From NCBI RefSeq assembly GCF_001698125.1, contig NZ_CP013854.1:4898001-4962000 (forward strand): 64,000 nucleotides of DNA, given 5' to 3'. Position 1 is the stretch's first letter, and every line of letters begins with the position of its first letter. The notes below the pieces were generated by a model. It saw only the letters and a list, made by a program, of their open reading frames with translations. It was not told the DNA's origin and made no database searches. Below are positions 38,703 to 48,084 of the stretch, piece by piece. The stretch comes from Pseudonocardia sp. HH130630-07. Lineage in GTDB: Bacteria; Actinomycetota; Actinomycetes; Mycobacteriales; Pseudonocardiaceae. A program made the position numbers and the translations under genes.

Positions 38703-39790
38703 GTGCGCTTCCCCTCGTCGGACGGCCGGGCCACCGGTTCCCCCGGTGCGCGGCCGTGCTCGGCGGCGTCGATCTCCTCGGCCTCCATCTCGGCGACCAG
38801 CTCGGCGGTCTCGCCGACCGGGTTGCCGTCGGCGTCGAACTCCAGCACCTGGTCGTGGTGCGCGCCGAGGTAGGCGTCGACCACCGCCTGGTTCGACGAC
38901 AGCTCCTCCGGCGGCCCCTCGGCGATCACCTGGCCCTGGGCCATCACCACGACCCAGTCGGAGATGTCGCGGATGACGTCCATGTCGTGCTCGACGAACA
39001 CCACGCTCATGCCCTCGTCGCGTAGCGACTTCACGTGGCCCAGCAGGCTCTGGGTGAGCGCCGGGTTCACCCCGGCCATCGGCTCGTCGAGCATGACGAC
39101 CTTCGGGTCCATCATGAGCGCCCTGGCCATCTCGAGCAGCTTGCGCTGCCCGCCGGACAGCGAACCGGCCAGGTCCTCGGACTTCGCGTCGAGCCGGAAC
39201 CGGGACAGCAGCTCCCGGGCCCGCTCGGTGATCTGCCGCTCCTGCGAGCCCCACCCGGTGAACAGCGCGCCGAGGAAGCTCTCGCCGCGCTGGCCGGTGG
39301 CGCCCAGACGCATGTTCTCCATGACCGTCATGCCGGCCAGCGCCTTGGTCAGCTGGAAGGTGCGTACGACCCCGCGGCGTGCCACCCGGTGCGGGGGCAG
39401 CTTCTGCAGCGGGGTGCCGTCGTACACCCAGGACCCGGTGTCGGCCCGGTCGAAGCCGGTGAGCAGGTTGAACAGGGTCGTCTTCCCGGCACCGCTCGGG
39501 CCGATCAGCCCGGTGATGGCGCCGCGCTGGAACTCCAGGTGCCCGACGTCGACGGCGGTGAGCCCGCCGAACGTGCGGGTCACCCCGTCCACGGTCAGCA
39601 CCGCGTCCGGCTTCGCGACGCCCGGCTCCGGTGCGACCCCGGCGAGGGCCCGGGCCGGGTCGGTGCCCGCGGTGCGCGCACCGCCCGCGGGTACCACCGG
39701 GATCTCCCGGGTCTCCTGGTCGTCACGGACGACCTCGATCTCCCGGGTGCCGTCGATGTCGTCCGGGTCGTGGCCACGGTCATCGGCCAT
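38699..39790 (-). CDS. livG: branched-chain amino-acid ABC transporter ATPase LivG
   Basis: 363 aa, longer than the usual 250-290. Walker A GPSGAGKTT, signature LSGGQRK, Walker B VVMLDEP and H-loop FVEHDMDV are intact. An extra 60-residue N-terminal tail (DDIDGTREIEVVRDDQETREI...) and a C-terminal acidic tail of about 70 residues flank the ATPase core; neither has a recognised fold. It overlaps livM by 11 nt and livF by 4 nt. Confidence 0.95.
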   Translation of the reverse strand: MADDRGHDPDDIDGTREIEVVRDDQETREIPVVPAGGARTAGTDPARALAGVAPEPGVAKPDAVLTVDGVTRTFGGLTAVDVGHLEFQRGAITGLIGPSGAGKTTLFNLLTGFDRADTGSWVYDGTPLQKLPPHRVARRGVVRTFQLTKALAGMTVMENMRLGATGQRGESFLGALFTGWGSQERQITERARELLSRFRLDAKSEDLAGSLSGGQRKLLEMARALMMDPKVVMLDEPMAGVNPALTQSLLGHVKSLRDEGMSVVFVEHDMDVIRDISDWVVVMAQGQVIAEGPPEELSSNQAVVDAYLGAHHDQVLEFDADGNPVGETAELVAEMEAEEIDAAEHGRAPGEPVARPSDEGKRT

Positions 39791-40775
39791 CGTTGAGCAC
39801 CTCCCTCCGGCGTCCGAAGATGCCCTGTGGTCGGAACACCATCATGAGTCCCAGGAACAGGCCGACGAGCACGAAGCGGATCGCCCCGACGTCCTGGGAG
39901 GAGATGAACGGCAGCAGGGGGTTGTCCCCCGCGGTGGCCTGGCGCAGGAACGCGTCGGCCGTCGAGAGCAGGAACCAGAACACCATCGCGCCGACCACCG
40001 GCCCGAAGACCCGCCCGGCGCCGCCCAGGATGAGCGCGGCGTAGGCGAAGAAGGTCTGCGGCGGGGAGTAGAAGTCCGGCGTGAGGGACTGCGTCGCCAG
40101 CGCGAAGACGATGCCGCCGAGTGCGCCGAACACACCGCCCAGCGACAGCGCCTGCATCTTGTAGGCGAAGACGTTCTTGCCCAGCGCCCGCGCCGCGTCC
40201 TCGTCCTCGCGGATCGCCTTGAGCACCCGGCCCCACGGGCTGCGCACGAGCAGCCAGGTGAGCAGCACGCAGAGCGCGACCACGGTCCAGCCCATGACGA
40301 TCGCCCAGAGGTCCGGCCCGCGGACCTCCAGCCCGAGCAGCGAGTAGGTGGGCTGGGTGAACGGGTTCGCCGCGGCGAACGTGTCGGCGAAGCCGGTGAG
40401 GCCCTGGGTGCCGCCGGTGAACCCGGTCTGCGACGTCGACCGGGTGATCAGGCGCAGGATCTCCGACGCCGCGATGGTCACGATGGCCAGGTAGTCCGCG
40501 CGCAGCCGCAGCGTCGGGATGCCCAGCACCAGTGCCAGCGCGACGCCGCACGCCATGCCGATGATCACGCCCAGCCAGAGCGGGGCGCCGAAGTTCGCCA
40601 CCGAGATGCCCATGCCGTAGGCGCCGACCAGCGCGAAGCCGATCTGGCCGAAGTTGAGCAGGCCGGTGTAGCCGAAGTGGATGTTCAGGCCGAGTGCCAG
40701 CAGCGCGAAGAAGATGGCCGACGGGCCGATCAGCTGCGAGAACCCGACGGTCAGGAGTTGCCCGATGTCGATCAC
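39780..40775 (-). CDS. livM: branched-chain amino-acid ABC transporter permease LivM
   Basis: 331 aa, about nine TM helices. The pattern GYTGLLNFGQIGFALVGAYG and the cytosolic coupling loop GRVLKAIREDEDAARALGKN are hallmarks of LivM. It forms the membrane channel with LivH. It starts 10 bp after the livH stop and overlaps livG. Confidence 0.95.
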   Translation of the reverse strand: MIDIGQLLTVGFSQLIGPSAIFFALLALGLNIHFGYTGLLNFGQIGFALVGAYGMGISVANFGAPLWLGVIIGMACGVALALVLGIPTLRLRADYLAIVTIAASEILRLITRSTSQTGFTGGTQGLTGFADTFAAANPFTQPTYSLLGLEVRGPDLWAIVMGWTVVALCVLLTWLLVRSPWGRVLKAIREDEDAARALGKNVFAYKMQALSLGGVFGALGGIVFALATQSLTPDFYSPPQTFFAYAALILGGAGRVFGPVVGAMVFWFLLSTADAFLRQATAGDNPLLPFISSQDVGAIRFVLVGLFLGLMMVFRPQGIFGRRREVLNDGR

Positions 40776-40785
40776 GTGCGCCCCC

Positions 40786-42198
40786 TCAACCGATCCGGGC
40801 CTTGGACCCGAGCAGGCCCTGCGGACGGAACACCAGGATCACGATCAGCACCGCCAGGCCGCCGAGGTACTTGAGGTCGAGCGGGAGCACGAGGGTGGAC
40901 AGCTGCACCAGGATGCCGACGATCAGGCAGCCGAGGAGCGCGCCGTAGGCGGTGCCGAGCCCGCCCAGGATGACTCCGGCGAACATCAGCAGCAGCAGCC
41001 GGAAGCCCATCTCGTACTGCACCGTGCTGGAGAGCTCCGACAGCGCGAACAGCACACCGCCGAGGGTGGCCAGCGCACCGCCGAGCATCCAGACGAACAG
41101 CACCACGCGGTCGACGTTGATCCCGGACGACGCGGCGAGGTCCCGGTTGTCCGAGACCGCGCGCATGGCCTTGCCGATCCGGGTCCGCTGCAGCAGCAGC
41201 GCGACCCCGAGCAGCACGGCGACCGCGATGACGATCGCCGACAGGTCCTTGTCGGTGAGCGCGATCGGGCCGTAGTTGCGCACGGTCTGCGCGGTGTAGT
41301 CGGCGAAGGACTCCGACCGGCCGCCGAAGAAGATCAGCACCAGGTAGCGCAGCGCGATCGAGAGGCCGATCGAGACCACGAGCTGGGCGATCAGCCCGGC
41401 TCCCCGGCGCCGCAGGCGGCGCCAGATCCCGAGCTCGTTGGCCGCCCCGAGCAGCGCTCCGATCAGCATCGCGATGATCGTCGCGGGGATCAGGTGGACC
41501 CCGCCCATCACGTTGACGTACCAGGCGATGACCGCGCCGATGGTGACCATCTCGCCGTGCGCGAAGTTCGTGAGCCCGGTCGTCCCGAAGATCAGGGACA
41601 GGCCGACCGCGGAGATGCCGATCACGAGCCCGAACCGGATGCCGTCCACGAGCAGCCGCAGGAAGGTCGCGAACCCGCCGGTGGCGGAGCCGGAGACCTC
41701 CTCGCCGAACCGGAAGACGACCGTGTTCAGCGAGCCGTCGGTGACCTCGCGGGTGGTCTCGCCCTGCAGCACCTCGGTGCCGGGCGGGAGCGAGGTCTCG
41801 TCGAGCCGGAACGTGTAGCTGCCGGCCGCGGGGACGGTGAGCTGCCAGCGGCCGTTCGCCTGCGACGTGGCCTCGGCGGCCGGTGCGCCGTCGCGCTCGG
41901 CGACGATCTTCACGTTCGCGAGCGGCTGGCCGTTCTGGTCACGGAGCGTGCCGCTGACGTCGATGCCGTCCGGCTGCTGTGCCGGTGCCACGACGGCCGG
42001 TGCGGCCGGGGCGCCGGCGGGCGCCGGAAGGGTCGCGGCGATCGCGGTGCCGGAGAGCGTGATCGTGCCGATCAGCGCGATCATCAGCCCGATCAGCCAG
42101 CGGAGCGCTGCCGGGGTCGGAGACCGCCGTGGGACGCCGGCGCGGACGGTACCCGCGTATCCGGCGCCACCATGGAGCGGTGTGCGGGGTGGTGACAA
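40786..42198 (-). CDS. livH: branched-chain amino-acid ABC permease LivH with N-terminal secreted beta-sandwich domain
   Basis: 470 aa. The C-terminal 300 residues are a normal LivH permease (GLTNFAHGEMVTIGA, GKAMRAVSDNRDLAASSGIN). In front lie a signal-like hydrophobic helix (about 33-55) and roughly 110 residues with the pattern of a carboxypeptidase regulatory-like/Greek-key domain (DVSGTLRDQNGQPLANVKIVAE.....GRWQLTVPAAGSYTFRL). That domain would sit outside the membrane, near the docking face for LivK. The start is TTG 42198, with AGGA about 10 nt upstream; a later start at Met39 would cut the hydrophobic helix. Confidence 0.9.
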   Translation of the reverse strand: MSPPRTPLHGGAGYAGTVRAGVPRRSPTPAALRWLIGLMIALIGTITLSGTAIAATLPAPAGAPAAPAVVAPAQQPDGIDVSGTLRDQNGQPLANVKIVAERDGAPAAEATSQANGRWQLTVPAAGSYTFRLDETSLPPGTEVLQGETTREVTDGSLNTVVFRFGEEVSGSATGGFATFLRLLVDGIRFGLVIGISAVGLSLIFGTTGLTNFAHGEMVTIGAVIAWYVNVMGGVHLIPATIIAMLIGALLGAANELGIWRRLRRRGAGLIAQLVVSIGLSIALRYLVLIFFGGRSESFADYTAQTVRNYGPIALTDKDLSAIVIAVAVLLGVALLLQRTRIGKAMRAVSDNRDLAASSGINVDRVVLFVWMLGGALATLGGVLFALSELSSTVQYEMGFRLLLLMFAGVILGGLGTAYGALLGCLIVGILVQLSTLVLPLDLKYLGGLAVLIVILVFRPQGLLGSKARIG

Positions 42199-42337
42199 CG
42201 TTCGACCGTCCTCGTGGGGCGTCGGACGACCACCCGGGTGGGTGATCGGGGCGAACGTAGCCGAGGAACGGACTGGTACGAACGTCCCGAACCAGGCCGT
42301 AGCCGAGACGTAACGCGGCAGTACCGGAGCGCGACGA

Positions 42338-42765
42338 TCAGTGCACGAGCGGTTGTGTGTCGCGGTGCAGACAGGTCAGTTTCGCGGTGCAGACGCGGCG
42401 CCCGTCGTCGTCGAGCAGGACGATCTCCGAGGTCGACGTCGTCCGTCCCCGGTGGATCGGCCGCGCGGTCCCGGTGACGTGTCCCGAGGTCGCCGACCGG
42501 TGGTGGGTGCAGGCCAGCTCCAGCCCGACCGGAACCGCTCGGGCAGCGCCCCGAGCGCCGCCAGCACCGACCCGAGGGTCTCGGCGAGCACCGCGCTGGC
42601 CCCGCCGTGCAGCAGGCCGTACGGCTGCCGGTTCCCGGCGACCGGCATCCGGCCCACGACCTCGTCGGCGGTCGCGCTCAGCAGCTCGATGCCCAGCCGG
42701 TCGGTGAGCTGCTCGGCGGAGTGCTCCGGCGACATCGCGGGGAGCTGGTCGAGATCGATCGGCAC
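42338..42765 (-). pseudogene. PaaI-type thioesterase, one-base frameshift
   Basis: The N-terminal frame has the hot-dog-fold core YGLLHGGASAVLAETLGS with the catalytic HGG motif. The C-terminal frame (VGLELACTHHRSATSGHVTG... RVCTAKLTCL) continues the same domain. Adding one G/C at the pair 42535-42536 yields a complete 142-aa protein. The family hydrolyses acyl-CoA thioesters, including phenylacetyl-CoA-type compounds. GTG 42765 is the start. It is probably intact in the living genome. Confidence 0.8.
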
Positions 42766-42902
42766 GCCGCGACCCTACGGCCACGGAGTGCACGCCCGCG
42801 GCGCGGCGGTGGTGACGATCGCAACGCTGTGCCCGCCCGGCCGCGGGTCTAGCGTTGCGCCGCACAAAACACTGCCGGCAGGTGACGGCGAGGGAGCTGC
42901 GG

Positions 42903-43645
42903 ATGCGTGCGATGGGACGACGCCAGATGTTGCGCTCGGCGATGGGTGGCGGGCTGGCGCTGGTGGGGGCGGGCGTCGCGGGCACGGCCTGCTCGACCGG
43001 GGCCGCCCCGGCCGCGCCACCGCCCGCCGCGCCACCGCCCCCGCCGGAGGGCATGCCGGACGCCGCGGAGGCGCTGCGCCGGCTCGAGGACGGCAACCGG
43101 CGCTGGCGGGAGCTGCACCCGGAGCACCCGCACGAGGGGGACGAGGTGCGGGCCCGCCTGGTGAGCGGCCAGCACCCGTTCGCCACGGTGCTCTGCTGCG
43201 TCGACTCCCGGGTGCCGCCGGAGCTCGTCTACGACCAGGGGCTCGGCGACCTGCTCATCGTCCGGACGGCCGGGCAGGTCCTCGACGACGCGGTGTACGG
43301 CAGCCTCCAGTTCGGCCGGGCCGAGCTGGGGATCCCGCTGATCGTGGTCCTCGGCCACACCTCCTGCGGCGCGGTCGCGGCCGCGGTGGACGCGACGGCG
43401 GCGGGGGAGGCGTCGCGGCCGGAGGGGCACACCTCGGCTACCTCGTCGACGCGATCGCACCGGCGCTGCAGGCCTCCGGGACGCGGGAGGAGCGGCTCGC
43501 CGCCGGGGTGGACGAGAACGTCCGGCGGATCGTGGCCGACCTGCGCGCCGAGCCCGACCTGACCGGTGGTGGCCCGGCCCAGGTGCCGACGGTCGTCGGC
43601 GCCCGCTACGACCTGACCACCGGCGGTGTCGACCGGATCGTCTGA
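42903..43645 (+). pseudogene. exported beta-carbonic anhydrase, one-base frameshift
   Basis: Adding one G to the run 43424-43427 gives a 247-aa protein. The N-terminus GRRQMLRSAMGGGLALVGAGVAGTAC looks like a twin-arginine signal, with a Cys at residue 30 that could be lipidated, then a Pro/Ala linker. The zinc site of beta-carbonic anhydrases is complete: CVDSR (C99, D101, R103) and GHTSCGAV. It interconverts CO2 and bicarbonate, here outside the membrane. ATG 42903 has GAGGGAG upstream. The paralogue follows 121 bp downstream. Confidence 0.82.
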
Positions 43646-43766
43646 GCCACGCCCGGCGGGGCCCGGGGCGCGGCGCTCGACACATCGCGGGGTGCGCACT
43701 TGCCGGTTCCGCCCGACTTTCGGGATCTTGAAAGCGGACACCGCACCCGAGTGGAGAGAGTGGTTC

Positions 43767-44372
43767 ATGGCGAACGACAGCAGGCCGACCGCGGCGCAGG
43801 TCTGGGCGGGGTTGCTCGAGGGCAACGAGCGCTGGCAGCGCGACGACTGCCGGGGCCCGCACCGCACCTCCGCCGACCGCGCGTCCGCGGTGGCCGGGCA
43901 GGCGCCCGTCGCGATGGTCCTGTCCTGCGCGGACTCGCGGGTCCCGACCGAGCTGCTGTTCGACGTCGGTCTCGGTGACCTGTTCGTCGTCCGGACGGCG
44001 GGTCAGGTCGTCGACGACGCGGTGCGCGGCACCCTCGCCTACGGGGCGGGTGCGCTCGGGATCGAGCTGCTGGTGGTGCTCGGCCACTCGCACTGCGGTG
44101 CGGTGAAGGCCGCGCTGTCGGTGGCGGCCGGCGGACCCAGCCCGGAGCCCGCCCCGCTGGGCGGCCTGGTCGGCGCCATCACCGCGGTGTGCGGGACCGG
44201 CGGGGACGGGACGGACCAGGAGACGGTGGCCGCCGCGGTGGACGCGAACGTCCGGCGCGAGGTCGAGCAGCTGAGCACCGAACCGGCCCTGGCCAGTCTC
44301 GTCGGGGACGGCCGGCTGACGGTCCGTGGTGCCCGCTACGACCTGGAGACCGGCGCCGTCGTCGAACTCTGA
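43767..44372 (+). CDS. beta-carbonic anhydrase (cytosolic)
   Basis: 201 aa, no signal peptide. Zinc ligands and the Asp/Arg dyad: SCADSR (C54, D56, R58) and GHSHCGAV (H107, C110). It catalyses CO2 hydration to supply bicarbonate for carboxylases. ATG 43767 has GGAGAG upstream. It is a tandem paralogue of the exported enzyme just before it, sharing the LGDL.(I/V)VRTAGQV.DDAV.G core. Confidence 0.95.
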   Translation: MANDSRPTAAQVWAGLLEGNERWQRDDCRGPHRTSADRASAVAGQAPVAMVLSCADSRVPTELLFDVGLGDLFVVRTAGQVVDDAVRGTLAYGAGALGIELLVVLGHSHCGAVKAALSVAAGGPSPEPAPLGGLVGAITAVCGTGGDGTDQETVAAAVDANVRREVEQLSTEPALASLVGDGRLTVRGARYDLETGAVVEL

Positions 44373-44388
44373 CCGGGGCCCCCGCGGG

Positions 44389-45237
44389 TCAGCGGGGCCG
44401 GTGGGTCACGAAGATCGCGGTGCCGGGGAACAGCTCCCCCCGCAGCGGGGACCACTGGCCCCACACCCGCTCGTGGCCCTCCGGCCACTCCGGCTCGACG
44501 ACGTCGGTCAGCACCAGGCCGGCCGCGACCACGTCGCGGACCCGGTCACCGACCGTGCGGTGGTGCTCCACGTAGGTCGCCCGGCCGCCGGCGTCGACCT
44601 CCAGGTACGGCGTCCGGTCGAAGTAGGACTGGACGACGGTGAGCCCGTCCGGCCCGGGGTCGTCCGGGAACATCCAGCGCATCGGGTGGTTCACCGCGAA
44701 CACCCACCGGCCGCCGGGGCGGAGCACCCGGTGGACCTCGCGCATCACGCGTCCCGGGTCGGCGACGAACGGGATGGCGCCGAACGCCGAGCAGGCGAGG
44801 TCGAACGTCGCGTCCCCGAACGGCAGGTGCTCGGCCCCGGCCTGGACCAGCGGCACGTCGATCCCGAGCGACCGGTTCAGCCGGGCGGCGTGCCGCAGCA
44901 TCCCGCCGGAGACGTCGAGCGCGACCGGGCGGGCCCCGCGGCGGGCCAGCCAGCGGCTGCACGGGGCCGACCCGGCACCGATCTCGAGCACCCGCAGCCC
45001 GGCCAGGCCGGACGCGGGGCCCAGCAGCTCCGCCTCGTCCTCGTGCAGGTTCTCCGGGCACCAGACGAACGCCTCGTCGCCGATGTCGGCGCCGTGCTCG
45101 GCCAGGTAGTCGTCGGCGTCGGCGTCCCACCACCGGCGCCCGGCGGACTCGGACTCGGCGCTGGAGACCCGGCGCCGGGCGACCCCGGACGTGCCGACGG
45201 CCGCCTCGGCCGAGAAGTACTCGTCGCGGCTGCTCAT
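44389..45237 (-). CDS. SAM-dependent methyltransferase
   Basis: 282 aa with class I methyltransferase motifs: VLEIGAGSAPCSRWLA (motif I), VALDVSGGML (acidic end of strand 2) and HLPFGDATFDLACSAFGAIPFV (motif IV region, typical of UbiE/Methyltransf_11). The substrate is unknown. It converges on the carbonic anhydrase gene and is divergent to rpsA. ATG 45237 gives normal length; the upstream frame runs into the rpsA promoter. Confidence 0.87.
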   Translation of the reverse strand: MSSRDEYFSAEAAVGTSGVARRRVSSAESESAGRRWWDADADDYLAEHGADIGDEAFVWCPENLHEDEAELLGPASGLAGLRVLEIGAGSAPCSRWLARRGARPVALDVSGGMLRHAARLNRSLGIDVPLVQAGAEHLPFGDATFDLACSAFGAIPFVADPGRVMREVHRVLRPGGRWVFAVNHPMRWMFPDDPGPDGLTVVQSYFDRTPYLEVDAGGRATYVEHHRTVGDRVRDVVAAGLVLTDVVEPEWPEGHERVWGQWSPLRGELFPGTAIFVTHRPR

Positions 45238-45561
45238 GGCCGTCCGATCCTCATCACCCGATCGTCGCAGCGCGGGCGGCTGCCGGATCGACGGACCCGC
45301 ATTGCCCGGGTGTTTCGCAGCCGCGTACCATCCTTTTCGCACCGTGGTCAACGTGTCGGCCGACCGCGCGGCGCCACTCCAGCGCCGGTTCGCGGGCGTC
45401 CGTTGCACCGACATCCCGACCACGGGAATCGACGCCAGAGGGTGACTGTTACTCGGAACATCACACAGTCACAGCTACACGCACCAGAACCGGCGAGCGT
45501 TGCTGCAGCAGCGGGACCCGGACCGACCACGCCAGAGCCATCCATCGGAGCACCCCACTAC
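45238..45561 (+). promoter_or_regulatory. 324-bp upstream region of rpsA with promoter and leader hairpin
   Basis: A promoter with TTGCCC (45302-45307), an 18-bp spacer and TACCAT (45326-45331) would start an rpsA leader of about 225 nt. In that leader GTGACTG (45442-45448) and CAGTCAC (45466-45472) form a perfect 7-bp hairpin. S1 is known to autoregulate through its own leader in other bacteria; whether this hairpin serves that role is inference. Confidence 0.65.
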
Positions 45562-47064
45562 ATGTCCACCGACACCACCGCCGCCCCGACCACGCCGCAG
45601 GTCGCTATCAACGACATCGGGTCGGAGGAGGACTTCCTCGCAGCCATCGACCTGACGATCAAGTACTTCAACGATGGCGACATCGTCGAGGGCACCATCG
45701 TCAAGGTCGACCGTGACGAGGTCCTGCTCGACATCGGCTACAAGACCGAGGGCGTCATCCCCTCGCGGGAGCTGTCGATCAAGCACGACGTCGACCCCGC
45801 CGAGGTCGTCGAGGTCGGCGAGTTCGTCGAGGCCCTCGTCCTCCAGAAGGAGGACAAGGAAGGCCGCCTGATCCTGTCCAAGAAGCGCGCGCAGTACGAG
45901 CGCGCCTGGGGCACGATCGAGGCCCTCAAGGAGGCCGACGAGCCGGTCGAGGGCACCGTCATCGAGGTCGTCAAGGGCGGCCTCATCCTGGACATCGGGC
46001 TCCGGGGCTTCCTGCCGGCCTCGCTGGTCGAGATGCGCCGCGTCCGCGATCTGCAGCCGTACGTCGGCCGCAAGATCGAGGCCAAGATCATCGAGCTGGA
46101 CAAGAACCGCAACAACGTGGTCCTGTCCCGCCGCGCCTGGCTGGAGCAGACCCAGTCCGAGGTCCGCAGCGAGTTCCTCAACCAGCTGCAGCGCGGTCAG
46201 GTCCGCAAGGGCGTCGTCTCCTCGGTGGTCAACTTCGGCGCGTTCGTCGACCTGGGCGGGGTCGACGGCCTGGTGCACGTCTCCGAGCTGTCCTGGAAGC
46301 ACATCGACCACCCCTCCGAGGTCGTCGAGGTCGGCCAGGAGGTCACCGTCGAGGTCCTCGACGTGGACCTGGACCGCGAGCGCGTCTCCCTGTCGCTGAA
46401 GGCGACCCAGGAGGACCCGTGGCGGCTCTACGCCCGGACCCACGCGATCGGCCAGATCGTGCCGGGCAAGGTCACCAAGCTCGTCCCGTTCGGTGCGTTC
46501 GTCCGCGTCGAGGAGGGCATCGAGGGCCTGGTCCACATCTCCGAGCTGGCCGAGCGCCACGTCGAGGTGCCGGAGCAGGTCGTCCAGGTCGGCGACGACG
46601 CCATGGTCAAGGTCATCGACATCGACCTCGACCGCCGGCGGATCTCGCTATCGCTGAAGCAGGCCAACGAGGGCATGACGGTCGACACCGAGTTCGACCC
46701 GACGCGCTACGGCATGGCCGCTGAGTACGACGACCAGGGGAACTACATCTACCCCGAGGGCTTCGACGTCGACTCCGGCGACTGGAAGGAAGGCTACGAC
46801 GAGGCCCGCGCCGCCTGGGAGAAGCAGTACGCCGAGGCGCACGCCCGCTTCGAGCAGCACATCGGGCAGATCCGCAAGGCCGCCGAGGCCGAGGCGGAGG
46901 GTGGCGACGACATCGCGCCGGCCAACTACTCCTCGGGTGGCGGTGAGGAGCGCTCCTCCAGCGCCGGCACCAGCACCGGTGGTGGCCAGGCCGAGTCGGG
47001 CGGCTCGCTCGCGAGCGACGAGCAGCTCGCCGCGCTGCGGGAGAAGCTCTCCGGCGGAGCCTGA
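45562..47064 (+). CDS. rpsA: 30S ribosomal protein S1
   Basis: 500 aa with four S1/OB domains (about 38-105, 123-190, 208-280 and 293-367), each showing the G..V.G.V..V...G pattern ending in DGLVHVSEL-type strands. The C-terminal 130 residues are acidic then Gly/Ser-rich, as in actinobacterial S1. It helps mRNA binding at the 30S platform. ATG 45562 has GGAG rather far upstream; the N-terminus STDTTAAPTTPQVAINDIGSEE is typical. Followed by a strong terminator. Confidence 0.97.
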   Translation: MSTDTTAAPTTPQVAINDIGSEEDFLAAIDLTIKYFNDGDIVEGTIVKVDRDEVLLDIGYKTEGVIPSRELSIKHDVDPAEVVEVGEFVEALVLQKEDKEGRLILSKKRAQYERAWGTIEALKEADEPVEGTVIEVVKGGLILDIGLRGFLPASLVEMRRVRDLQPYVGRKIEAKIIELDKNRNNVVLSRRAWLEQTQSEVRSEFLNQLQRGQVRKGVVSSVVNFGAFVDLGGVDGLVHVSELSWKHIDHPSEVVEVGQEVTVEVLDVDLDRERVSLSLKATQEDPWRLYARTHAIGQIVPGKVTKLVPFGAFVRVEEGIEGLVHISELAERHVEVPEQVVQVGDDAMVKVIDIDLDRRRISLSLKQANEGMTVDTEFDPTRYGMAAEYDDQGNYIYPEGFDVDSGDWKEGYDEARAAWEKQYAEAHARFEQHIGQIRKAAEAEAEGGDDIAPANYSSGGGEERSSSAGTSTGGGQAESGGSLASDEQLAALREKLSGGA

Positions 47065-47098
47065 TCCGCACCCGGTCCTCGTGGACCGGTAGATACCA

Positions 47099-47139
47099 CA
47101 CCGGACCCCGGTGACCCTCACGGTCACCGGGGTCCGGTG
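47099..47139 (+). terminator. terminator after rpsA
   Basis: A perfect 18-bp stem (47099-47116 with 47122-47139) and a 5-nt loop. Confidence 0.92.
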
Positions 47140-47286
47140 CGTTCCGGGTCGTTCTTCGTCCCTTCGGGACGTCGCCCGGCGTGTCGGAGTGGACACACCG
47201 GGTCGAGATCACGGTTCGGCACCGGTCGACACCCGTACCGGTGGCGTAGCGGAAGTCGATCTCCGCGGCGGCTTAGCATGATGCAC

Positions 47287-48033
47287 ATGACCGGCCGATC
47301 CGTCCGCCGGACGCGATCCGGTACGTCCGCGCAGTCCACCCGTCGCACCCGCCGTGGGCGGGTGGCGCTCCTTGCGGGCGCCCTGCTGGCGACCGTCGTC
47401 CTGGCCGGGTGCGGGACCGCCTCCGGAGACCCCGGGATCGCGGTGCCGACGTTCTCCGCGGAGCAGTCCGGTGCCGCGGGCGCGGGCGCGGAGCCCGTCC
47501 CGATCGCGCTGCCGACCGACTGCGGGCGGCTGATGGACCCCGAGCAGGCCGGGGCGTTGTTCGGGCAGATCGTCGGCACGGTGTCGGTGCAGTCGGTGCG
47601 CGGGGTCCCCGAGCCGGCGGTCAACCGCACGGAGCGGACCGCGTGCACCTACCGGGCGGGCGGCCAGGAGCAGGCGTTCGGCGCGCGGAACAACGGGCCG
47701 GTCCTCTACCAGCTCAACATCGGGCGCTACGGCGACACCGCGTCGGCGACCCGCCAGTGGCAGCTCAACGCCAACGCGGAGCGCGGGGACGCGACGGCGT
47801 CCCGCGACATCACCGTGGGCACCGCGCCCGGCGTGCTGATCGAACGGCCGGACGAGACCACGCTCGCGATGGTCTACGGGGTGGACACGCTGACGTTCGT
47901 GCTCCCGGTCTCGGCGCCCGGCCAGAACCGGTCGGCGGCCGAGACGCTGCCCGACCTGGCCCAGCGGATCATCCCGGCGCTCACCCCGACCCAGCCCCCG
48001 TCGGCGCGGCCGCCGGCGGTACCCGCGCCCTAG
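47287..48033 (+). CDS. lipoprotein, DUF3558-like
   Basis: 248 aa. A very basic N-terminus (RSVRRTRSGTSAQSTRRTRRGR) leads to a hydrophobic helix and the lipobox VLAGC. The mature part has C-x(n)-C spacing (DCGRLMDP..., RTACTYRAG) and a fold of alternating strands as in DUF3558 lipoproteins of actinomycetes. The function is unknown; it is anchored on the outer face of the membrane. TAGCAT ends 7 nt before ATG 47287, suggesting a leaderless transcript; ATG 47278 and 47281 are alternatives. The gene ends 52 bp before coaE. Confidence 0.75.
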   Translation: MTGRSVRRTRSGTSAQSTRRTRRGRVALLAGALLATVVLAGCGTASGDPGIAVPTFSAEQSGAAGAGAEPVPIALPTDCGRLMDPEQAGALFGQIVGTVSVQSVRGVPEPAVNRTERTACTYRAGGQEQAFGARNNGPVLYQLNIGRYGDTASATRQWQLNANAERGDATASRDITVGTAPGVLIERPDETTLAMVYGVDTLTFVLPVSAPGQNRSAAETLPDLAQRIIPALTPTQPPSARPPAVPAP

Positions 48034-48084
48034 CGTCCGGTCGGGCGCCGGGCCGGGGCGAGAACGCCCGGTTACCGTGGCCGG

